Shown piece after piece: positions 1-5,768 of a stretch of 6,751 nt of DNA; position 1 is the stretch's first letter, and each line of letters opens with the position of its first letter. Source of the DNA: Thermoplasmata archaeon (GTDB taxonomy: Archaea; Thermoplasmatota; Thermoplasmata; Thermoplasmatales; Thermoplasmataceae). The DNA lies in contig JAKBSB010000070.1 of the NCBI GenBank assembly GCA_021845155.1, positions 1-6,751 of the forward strand, in the 5' to 3' direction. The notes beneath the pieces are model-generated. The model had not been told where the DNA came from, did not search any database, and was given only the letters and a program-made list of their open reading frames with translations. The position numbers and the translations under genes were made by a program.

Positions 1-1
1 T

Positions 2-133
2 ATCACTGTTGCAGAATCTGAAGTGATTGGACTTGTGCCAATGGATGCAATGATTGAAGTATCCCGGTTCTACCTTCAGCTCAACGAGTTCAAGACGGAA
101 CAGATACTGGAGAAAAAGGTCTGGGGTGAATAA
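2..133 (+). CDS. Glutamate formiminotransferase, C-terminal end (partial)
   Basis: Only the last 43 residues are in the window; the 5' part lies before base 1. The frame is open from base 2 to a TAA at 131-133. The segment contains a VIGLVPMDAM-like stretch, then an FYLQL helix, and ends in a QILEKKVW-type tail. This matches the C-terminal end of the FTCD N-terminal family, in which a 'GLVP' strand is followed by a helix and an EE/KK-L-W tail. The family transfers the formimino group from N-formimino-L-glutamate to tetrahydrofolate, giving glutamate and 5-formimino-THF, the last step of one histidine degradation route. The call is strengthened by the neighbour: a cyclodeaminase begins at the very next base after the stop, and it would use the product. 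So the two activities fused in animal FTCD are separate adjacent genes here. Substrate choice cannot be checked from this fragment. Confidence 0.8.
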   Translation: MTVAESEVIGLVPMDAMIEVSRFYLQLNEFKTEQILEKKVWGE

Positions 134-769
134 ATGGAGACACTGGACAGCTTCATGGAACGCTTGTCAAGCCCTTCCCCAGCTCCTGGAGGAGGTGCAG
201 CCAGCGCCCTGGTGGCAATAACCGCTGCATCACTGGTATCAATGGTTGCATCCCTTACTAAAGGAAAAAAGACTTACGCCCCTTACAGGGATGAAATGGA
301 AAACATAGAGAAAAGATCGGTTTCAGCAAAGGAAGAACTGAGGGAACTAATGGGAAAGGACGAGGAAGCTTTCAATCTCATAGTGAAGGCGTGGGGTATG
401 GATAAAAGCACAGAGGAGGGTGCCAGATTGAGAAAAAAGGAGATTGACAAGGCATCCAGGACAGCCATAATTGTACCATGGAAGATTGCCAGGGCATCTT
501 ACGCCATAATGGAAATGGCTGAAATTATGACCAGGCACGGCCTGAAAAGCGCCATAACTGATTCAGCATGCGCCGGGATTTTTGCCGAAAGTGCAATTAA
601 GGGTGTGCTGTACAATGTAGCAATAAACCTGAAAAGTATAGATGACCTGGAATACAGGGAGATGGAAGAGATAAAGATGAAACTCTTTCTCCAAAATACT
701 TCAGAAATCCTGAAAAAAATTAACACCACTACAAACAGGATCATAAACCCGGAGGGTATGAAACAATGA
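134..769 (+). CDS. Formiminotetrahydrofolate cyclodeaminase (stand-alone FTCD C-terminal family)
   Basis: The 211-residue soluble, mostly helical protein should convert 5-formimino-THF to 5,10-methenyl-THF and release ammonia. The family hallmark PSPAPGGG lies at residues 14-21, followed by an alanine-rich helix and an LTKGKKTY segment (41-48). A GKDEEAF segment sits at 74-80, an SAITDSACA segment at 139-147 and an NVAINL segment at 161-166, all in the usual order. Length fits the single-domain family (about 200 residues). The ATG start directly follows the upstream TAA, and a Shine-Dalgarno-like GGGGTGA (123-129) sits inside the end of the upstream gene. Its TGA overlaps the ATG of the threonine ammonia-lyase gene (ATGA), so translation of the three genes is probably coupled. 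With the upstream transferase it completes histidine-to-glutamate breakdown and feeds one-carbon units to folate. Whether the pterin in this organism is THF or a modified archaeal form cannot be told from sequence. Confidence 0.9.
   Translation: METLDSFMERLSSPSPAPGGGAASALVAITAASLVSMVASLTKGKKTYAPYRDEMENIEKRSVSAKEELRELMGKDEEAFNLIVKAWGMDKSTEEGARLRKKEIDKASRTAIIVPWKIARASYAIMEMAEIMTRHGLKSAITDSACAGIFAESAIKGVLYNVAINLKSIDDLEYREMEEIKMKLFLQNTSEILKKINTTTNRIINPEGMKQ
751..756 (+). promoter_or_regulatory. Ribosome binding site for the threonine ammonia-lyase gene
   Basis: GGAGGG lies 9 bases before the ATG at 766 and inside the last codons of the cyclodeaminase gene. It supports the ATG at 766 as the start. 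It is not close enough to serve a start further downstream, and the nearer ATG at 758 is in the cyclodeaminase frame, where it ends after three codons. Confidence 0.6.
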
Positions 770-1980
770 CGGAACTGAAACTGGAGAATTTCAGGGAAGC
801 GGCTGAATACCTGAAAGGGAAAATAAACAGGACACCTCTCTATAAAGCCACAACTCTTGGAAAGATTTTTGGGTGCGAACTGTACCTGAAGCTTGAAAAT
901 TTCCAGAAAACAGGGTCTTTTAAGGCCAGGGGAGCACTTTACCGTATGTCAAAGTTAACGCCTGAGGAGAAAATGCGGGGCGTCATAACTGCCAGTTCCG
1001 GAAATCATGCACAGGGAGTTGCATATGCTGCCCAGTTCAATGGAATAAAGGCCAAGATAGTAATGCCTGAAGCCTCTGTACCAGCCAAGATCAATGCTGT
1101 TGAAAATTATGGGGCAGAGGTTGTTCTGTCTGGAAATGACTATAGCGATGCAAAGTTGAAGGCTGATGAACTGGCAAGACTGGAAAACAGAGTCTTCATA
1201 GAAGCTTTCAATGATTATAGCGTTATATCTGGGCAGGGAACTATAGGCCTGGAGATCATGGAAGAACTCCCTGATGTGGATACCATAGTTGTTCCAATAG
1301 GAGGTGGAGGCCTCATTTCCGGAATTTCAATGGCGTCAAAGTTCCTGAAACCCTCCGTGAAAATAGTGGGGGTGGAATCTGAACTTTCAGATTCAATGCG
1401 CCTCTCTGTCAAGGAAGGGAGGGTTGTTCCACATACCAGCGGAAACAGCATAGCGGATGGAATATCTGTGAAATATCCCGGAGAAATAACACTCTCAATA
1501 GTCTCGAAGTATGTTGACGACATCGTTACTGTACCGGATGAGATCATTGCCCATGCCATATATGTGCTTCTTGAAAGGAACAAGATCCTGGTTGAGCCAT
1601 CGGGTGCCGCCAGCCTTGCAGCCATAATGGAAGGGAAGGTTGACGTGAAGGGGAAAAAGGTTGTATGCGTACTGTCGGGTGGCAACATAAACCTTCTTCT
1701 GCTCTCCAAGATAATATACAAGTCAATGGAAATAGAGTCAAAACTTGTAAGGCTGGAGTTCAGGATTCCTGACAGGCCCGGGACGCTTTTCAGGATCTCA
1801 TCCGCAATATCAGAAGTTGGAGGGAACATATTCCATGCAGAGGTGGACAATCTTTCCAGGAATACCCCGGTAGGATTCCAGACAGTGAAATTTTCAGTCA
1901 ATATCAGGGGTGAGGATCACCTGGAACAGCTTCTGGACAGGATAAAGAAACTTGGATACAGTTATGAAATAGTCAGTTAG
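766..1980 (+). CDS. ilvA: Threonine ammonia-lyase (threonine dehydratase), medium form with one ACT domain
   Basis: This PLP enzyme deaminates L-threonine to 2-oxobutanoate and ammonia, and probably also acts on serine. The PLP-lysine motif QKTGSFKARGA is at residues 47-57, with K53 as the Schiff-base lysine. SSGNHAQG at 77-84 contacts the substrate. The glycine-rich phosphate loop GGGGLISG is at 179-186 and the SGGN motif at 304-307. A C-terminal ACT domain (about 328-404) carries the PDRPGTL turn at 335-341. At 404 residues it matches the 'medium' class. It is longer than the catabolic TdcB type (about 330, no ACT) and shorter than E. coli IlvA (about 510, two ACT-like units). The ACT domain suggests allosteric control by an amino acid such as isoleucine or valine, but the ligand is unknown. 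The gene could supply isoleucine synthesis. Its coupling to histidine-breakdown genes argues equally for catabolism. Its TAG overlaps the stop of the converging lipid-kinase gene by four bases. Confidence 0.93.
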   Translation: MTELKLENFREAAEYLKGKINRTPLYKATTLGKIFGCELYLKLENFQKTGSFKARGALYRMSKLTPEEKMRGVITASSGNHAQGVAYAAQFNGIKAKIVMPEASVPAKINAVENYGAEVVLSGNDYSDAKLKADELARLENRVFIEAFNDYSVISGQGTIGLEIMEELPDVDTIVVPIGGGGLISGISMASKFLKPSVKIVGVESELSDSMRLSVKEGRVVPHTSGNSIADGISVKYPGEITLSIVSKYVDDIVTVPDEIIAHAIYVLLERNKILVEPSGAASLAAIMEGKVDVKGKKVVCVLSGGNINLLLLSKIIYKSMEIESKLVRLEFRIPDRPGTLFRISSAISEVGGNIFHAEVDNLSRNTPVGFQTVKFSVNIRGEDHLEQLLDRIKKLGYSYEIVS

Positions 1981-2846
1981 CTGTCCGAAAGAACATATAA
2001 TGATTCAGGTACGACCGAGATCATTGCAGGAGTGGTTCCAAGGGTTTCTCCGTCCGCTTCTATTGGGGCCGGATCCCCTCCAACACTTATATTCTTCAGG
2101 ATCATATTCCTGACTGTTTTCTTCCCAACGTACTTACCGTTTCTGAGGCTGGAAAGGCCTGCGAGCATCCTGATCATTCCTATATCCTTTATTATGTGGA
2201 CATCAAGCATCCCGTCGTCAAGAACAGAATTCGGGGAAGCCTTCATGCCTCCTCCAAAGTATTTTCCGTTGGCTATTATGATCTCGGTTGCCCTGATATC
2301 TTCCGTCCCATGACTGAGGCCAATCACCATCTCATAGTATTTCAGGTCCCATATTTCCCTTAACACTGATTTTATGAACACGTTACCGCCCTTTGCATTC
2401 TTCCTTGCGTTAACTCTCTGCATGACGGAAGCTCCAAATCCAATCTCAAGTATATTCAGAAAGTAGCGTTCTCCTCCCTGGTATCGTACAATGCCACAGT
2501 CAATCCTCCTCCTTGAATGATCCCTGATGAGCCCTGTAATGCTACCAGTGTCCAGGGGAGAGCTCCTGATGAAATCGGAACCGGTTCCGGCTGAAATGGG
2601 AACAAGGGCAGTTTCCGTACCGACCATTCCCTGCAGAGCCTCGTTAAGCGTACCGTCTCCGCCTGCACAGATCACATATTCCGCATTGTTGTTAACCGCT
2701 TCTCTTGCAATCTCTTCGGCATGTCCTGGCCTCTCAGTGATTACAGTTGTATAATCAAGCCCCTGAAGCGATCTCTTGATCTCGGGCCATTTTTCCATGA
2801 CATATCCTCCGCCGGAGACAGGGTTAAGAATCAGGACGTTTGTCAA
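1977..2846 (-). CDS. Diacylglycerol kinase-family lipid kinase (YegS/DagK/LCB5 type)
   Basis: The protein should phosphorylate a lipid or glycerol-based hydroxyl group with ATP on the cytosolic face of the membrane. Numbered from the TTG at 2846, an LILNPVSGGG nucleotide-binding start is at 5-14 and the signature GGDGTLNE at 62-69. An SAGTGSD variant of the family's (P)xGTGND loop is at 85-91. IANGKYFGGGM is at 191-201, DDGMLDV at 210-216 and a C-terminal DGE at 265-267, so all catalytic-core landmarks are present. Length (289) is normal and there is no membrane segment. A GTG at 2855 is in frame and would add three residues. I prefer the TTG because GGAAGG (2855-2860) sits 8 bases before it but touches the GTG. 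The gene overlaps the end of the glycerol-3-phosphate dehydrogenase gene by 23 bases. In an archaeon the substrate could be an isoprenoid glycerol such as archaeol, but acyl-glycerols, sphingoid bases or polyprenols cannot be excluded. Confidence 0.88.
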   Translation of the reverse strand: MTNVLILNPVSGGGYVMEKWPEIKRSLQGLDYTTVITERPGHAEEIAREAVNNNAEYVICAGGDGTLNEALQGMVGTETALVPISAGTGSDFIRSSPLDTGSITGLIRDHSRRRIDCGIVRYQGGERYFLNILEIGFGASVMQRVNARKNAKGGNVFIKSVLREIWDLKYYEMVIGLSHGTEDIRATEIIIANGKYFGGGMKASPNSVLDDGMLDVHIIKDIGMIRMLAGLSSLRNGKYVGKKTVRNMILKNISVGGDPAPIEADGETLGTTPAMISVVPESLYVLSDS

Positions 2847-4206
2847 CAGGCACACCTTCCTTCAAAGCATCCTTGAAAAGTTTCTGAATCTCAGCCATTT
2901 CCTCATCTCTTCCGTCCGGATCGAACAACTCGCTTCCGGTTCTTCTTCTTATTACGTCTTCAGGATATAAAGGGCATTCATATTTTAAGATATGCCGGTA
3001 AATGTCTCCATGTTCCTCCCTTCTGTAATTGATCGCCGGAAGTCCTTTTACATGCACCTTTAAACCGAGATGCTTTGCAGTTTCAATGGCAACACTCCTT
3101 GAAACCCGCCTGTAATCGGTTATCTTGCCGCCCAGTACAGAAATGAAGCCATTTCTGGAAACAATGGAGAAATCCCTGGAAATTTCCCCGGGTGTCTCTC
3201 CTTCACCATAAAGCGGCCTTATTCCTGAATATGTGCCGATGATTTTATGGCGGTCGAGTTTCCCCACAACATATTCCGCACTTTTCAGCAGATATTCCAC
3301 CTCATTATCCGGCACAGAGAAATTATCCGGGGTTTCAACAAACGTGTCGGTTGTGCCAATGACGGTTACATGTTCCCATGGAATTATGAATATCTGCCTT
3401 CCATCTATTGGGCTCCTGAAGGCAAGTGCCGAATCCGTGTTAAGATCATCCTTCCTGAATATTATGTGTATTCCCCTGCTCAACCTGAATTTCTCACTGA
3501 AACTCAGTCCCGCCATCTTCATTATTTCGGCAGCCCATGGGCCGGCTGCGTTTATAACGGTCCTGCCATTCACCGTGTGCCTCTTTCCTGTTATCACATC
3601 CCTTACGTCAATCCTGTATTCGCCATTGACTGAGGAAATAGATTCAGAGCTTGCATAGTTGAGGCAAACGGATCCGCTGTTGTGGGCAGATACAATATTG
3701 TAAATGACCAGTTCCGCATCATTTGCCTTTGCGTCCATGTACGTGAAATATCCATCTATTCCGGAACCATAAATGCCAGGATTTTTGTGAAAAGCCGGAA
3801 ATCTGTTCTTTCCCCCCAGCATTTTGTAAAGGATCAGTCCAAGCCTGATTTTCCAGGGTTTCCACGATCCCGGTCCGGTAAGTATCCTGAATTCAACCGG
3901 GGTTACAAGATCGGTATGCCCAAGAAGATAATTCCTCTCTTTCAGCAGATTCCTTGTCAGGCCAAGCTTGCCCTGATCCAGGTACCGCAATCCTCCATGT
4001 ATAAGCTTTGATGAACCCGAACTTGTTCCGGATGCAAAGTCCCCCTTTTCCAGCAGGATGGTCTTCAGGCCTATCTGTGACAGTATGTTTGCACATCCTG
4101 CCCCCGTTATTCCGCCTCCTATTATAACTGCGTCAAAAACAGTTTTCCCAAGGGAATCCAGATCATTATTCCTGGTTTCTGCCGAGAATTCTTTTTCCAT
4201 TTTCAT
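2824..4206 (-). CDS. FAD-dependent glycerol-3-phosphate dehydrogenase (GlpD/GlpA type)
   Basis: The enzyme oxidises sn-glycerol 3-phosphate to dihydroxyacetone phosphate and passes electrons to the quinone pool at the cytoplasmic membrane. The N-terminal Rossmann FAD motif GGGITGAG is at residues 30-37, with the acidic LLEKGDFASGTS segment at 51-62. The family signature SSKLIHGGLRYL is at 65-76. A KPWKIRLGLILYKML stretch at 116-130 matches the membrane-associating region of GlpD. GIRPL at 328-332 and GGKITDYR at 359-366 carry the conserved Arg and Lys of the active site. The C-terminal helical domain is present but short (about 395-450), and the 460-residue protein is a little shorter than E. 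coli GlpD. The ATG at 4206 overlaps the upstream TGA (ATGA). A second ATG at 4200 is an alternative start with better spacing from AAGGGA (4207-4212). No glycerol kinase, glycerol facilitator or GlpB/GlpC partner is in the window. Specificity for G3P rather than another glycerol ether or ester phosphate is inferred from family. Confidence 0.9.
   Translation of the reverse strand: MKMEKEFSAETRNNDLDSLGKTVFDAVIIGGGITGAGCANILSQIGLKTILLEKGDFASGTSSGSSKLIHGGLRYLDQGKLGLTRNLLKERNYLLGHTDLVTPVEFRILTGPGSWKPWKIRLGLILYKMLGGKNRFPAFHKNPGIYGSGIDGYFTYMDAKANDAELVIYNIVSAHNSGSVCLNYASSESISSVNGEYRIDVRDVITGKRHTVNGRTVINAAGPWAAEIMKMAGLSFSEKFRLSRGIHIIFRKDDLNTDSALAFRSPIDGRQIFIIPWEHVTVIGTTDTFVETPDNFSVPDNEVEYLLKSAEYVVGKLDRHKIIGTYSGIRPLYGEGETPGEISRDFSIVSRNGFISVLGGKITDYRRVSRSVAIETAKHLGLKVHVKGLPAINYRREEHGDIYRHILKYECPLYPEDVIRRRTGSELFDPDGRDEEMAEIQKLFKDALKEGVPVDKRPDS
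2855..2860 (-). promoter_or_regulatory. Ribosome binding site that decides the lipid-kinase start
   Basis: Read on the minus strand, the bases are GGAAGG, lying inside the 3' end of the glycerol-3-phosphate dehydrogenase gene. Spacing is 8 bases to the TTG at 2846 and zero to the GTG at 2855. This favours the TTG start and translational coupling to the upstream gene. Confidence 0.45.
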
Positions 4207-5705
4207 TCCCTTGAAAACAGGGGATCCTGCATTTCCTTCTCTATCTTTCTCACGGGATTCTCAATGTATTCTGAGAGGTAAGAACCGACACCGTGATGAT
4301 GGGATACGCTTCCTCCGCACTGGATGAAGGTCCTTACAAGAGTGTTTCGAATACCCTTCAAACCGTCCGGACTGCATCTCCTTAACATGAAGGTGAAATA
4401 TATTGATGCTCCTGAATTGTACACGTGTGAAATATGCGAAAGGAGGATGCCCTTCAAACCGGTTTCAGATATTTTTTCATTGAATGCTTCAGAGACCCTT
4501 GAATGAAGTGTCTCAATATTGTCCCATGATGCTGAAGTCTCAAGGGTATCCGGGACTATTCCCATCTTCCAGATCTCGTTGCCAAGATATGGCCTCATGT
4601 AACGCTCCCTGAACCATTTCCTCCCAATCTGCGGTCCCGTGTATATTGCGCCGGGAATATTCAGGAGTGCACTGGCATCATTGTTCATTACAACAAGCAA
4701 TGATCCTCTCTGTGCACCCCTTACACTTATGTATCCCCTAAGAACCTTCTTCATGGTGCTCTCATCTGCTGTGTCCAATGAGAACATTGTTTCAGCCTCA
4801 TCCGAAAGTCTCAGTACTGAAGGTATATTCCTGATTTTTCTTATGGCATCGATTCCTTCACTGAAAGTCCTGAAAAAGTATGACGAAAAGGATCGGTTAG
4901 CAGGGGACCTGTAGGTGTTAAGGACTGCCTCGGTTATGAGGCCGCGCCTCCCCTCGCTGCCAAGTGCCAGAGCCTTTGCATCAAGTCCTGAGCTCTCCCT
5001 TGGAACTATGGGCTGAAGTATGTCTCCGTCCGATCTTGAAATCCTGGCGGAAAGAAGAATATTCTCTATGTCTCCATACTGGTTAGATTCCTGTCCGGAA
5101 GCCATGGTGGCGATCCATCCACCTATTGTGGAAAACTGCATTGATTCAGGGAAGTTGCCAATGGTAAGGCCATGCGTATTGAGGAGATTCTCTGCTTCCT
5201 GTCCCTTAAATCCGGCACCAAGAACAACGTAACCGCTTCCACGCCTGAATTCCTTCAGGTTTTTTGTATCAAGCGAGATAACCTTACCGCTTCGTTTGAA
5301 AACATGCCCTCCTGTAACCGACGTTCCACCGCCGTAAACCGTCATCCGAATTTTCTTTTCATGAGCCAGCTTCAGGAGTGGCTGAACTTCACTGTATTCA
5401 GGAAATACCACCGCATCCACGACATCAGGGAATATTCCATCCCTGAGGCTGCATAATTCCAGCGAGGACTGTCCCACTGAGTGAACAAGCCTTGCTTCAG
5501 GATTAAGGGTGAAGTTGTTCTTTTTAAGAACCGAGGAGAGAATCATGCCCAGATCCGAATCCTCCTTCAGGTCCGGAATCTCAACCTTGCCATCCCAGGC
5601 TTCAGAGGGATCCATTTTCCCCAGGCTGGAATCAAGAAGTGACTTCATTCCGGGAGTCAGCATATAACCGGTTCCGGAACCATAAAGAACGTTTATCTTT
5701 GACAT
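4203..5705 (-). CDS. AGPS-like FAD-binding oxidase (alkyl-dihydroxyacetone-phosphate synthase family)
   Basis: This 500-residue flavoprotein belongs to the vanillyl-alcohol-oxidase/PCMH superfamily. A PCMH FAD domain (about 92-265) contains YGGGTSVTGG at 124-133, PESMQFSTIGGW at 186-197 and GSEGRRGLIT at 249-258. The C-terminal half holds features specific to AGPS rather than to lactate or glycolate oxidases: RYMRPYL (368-374), DTLETSASWDN (386-396), SHVYNSGASIYFTF (426-439) and SHHHGVG (468-474). The triple histidine and the tyrosine of the IYF segment correspond to residues essential in eukaryotic AGPS, which swaps the acyl group of acyl-DHAP for a fatty alcohol to form the ether bond. AGPS uses FAD without net oxidation, so this may not be an oxidase at all. 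No peroxisomal or signal sequence is present. In an archaeon the true substrate is uncertain, because isoprenoid ethers are normally made by prenyl transfer to glycerol 1-phosphate. The start ATG follows a promoter-like gap, and the gene is first in an operon with the dehydrogenase and lipid kinase. Confidence 0.85.
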   Translation of the reverse strand: MSKINVLYGSGTGYMLTPGMKSLLDSSLGKMDPSEAWDGKVEIPDLKEDSDLGMILSSVLKKNNFTLNPEARLVHSVGQSSLELCSLRDGIFPDVVDAVVFPEYSEVQPLLKLAHEKKIRMTVYGGGTSVTGGHVFKRSGKVISLDTKNLKEFRRGSGYVVLGAGFKGQEAENLLNTHGLTIGNFPESMQFSTIGGWIATMASGQESNQYGDIENILLSARISRSDGDILQPIVPRESSGLDAKALALGSEGRRGLITEAVLNTYRSPANRSFSSYFFRTFSEGIDAIRKIRNIPSVLRLSDEAETMFSLDTADESTMKKVLRGYISVRGAQRGSLLVVMNNDASALLNIPGAIYTGPQIGRKWFRERYMRPYLGNEIWKMGIVPDTLETSASWDNIETLHSRVSEAFNEKISETGLKGILLSHISHVYNSGASIYFTFMLRRCSPDGLKGIRNTLVRTFIQCGGSVSHHHGVGSYLSEYIENPVRKIEKEMQDPLFSRE

Positions 5706-5720
5706 GACCTTCTAACATCG

Positions 5721-5738
5721 CATTAATATAATTAAATT
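5721..5738 (-). promoter_or_regulatory. Archaeal TATA-like promoter for the AGPS-like/G3P dehydrogenase/lipid-kinase operon
   Basis: On the minus strand the segment reads AATTTAATTATATTAATG, an A+T-rich core resembling an archaeal TATA box. It lies in the only sizeable intergenic gap on this strand (63 bases). Its centre is about 24 bases before the ATG at 5705. Because archaeal transcription usually begins some 25 bases after the box centre, the mRNA would start at or next to the ATG, giving a leaderless or nearly leaderless transcript. The GAAGGT just before the ATG is too close to act as a normal Shine-Dalgarno site, which fits. Confidence 0.5.
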
Positions 5739-5748
5739 TGTCAAATTT
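5734..5748. repeat. Perfect 15-base inverted repeat, candidate operator
   Basis: The plus strand reads AAATTTG-T-CAAATTT, two perfect 7-base arms around one central base. It lies immediately upstream of, and partly over, the TATA-like element of the AGPS-like operon, where the recognition element for transcription factor B would be. A dimeric regulator bound there could block or help promoter recognition. The arms are A+T-rich, so a chance palindrome is possible, and the stem is too short and weak to be a convincing terminator for the acylphosphatase gene. Confidence 0.4.
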
Positions 5749-5768
5749 CACGGACCGGTTTCATGGCT

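Noticed and set aside
1215..1901. Long minus-strand reading frame of 228 codons inside the threonine ammonia-lyase gene
   Set aside because: It is opposite a gene with intact catalytic motifs, has serine-rich low-information content, and shows no recognisable domain or Shine-Dalgarno-led start.
3233..3658. Plus-strand frames of 128 and 141 codons opposite the glycerol-3-phosphate dehydrogenase
   Set aside because: Two overlapping frames share the same stretch, neither resembles a known family, and the opposite strand encodes a well-conserved FAD enzyme throughout.
5754..5759. ACCGGT palindrome in the intergenic gap
   Set aside because: A 6-base palindrome is expected often by chance and has no extended arms or second copy nearby.
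5734..5768. Possible terminator after the acylphosphatase gene
   Set aside because: The inverted repeat has only weak A+T arms and no clear T-run follows it on the minus strand. Its position at the next promoter makes an operator more likely.
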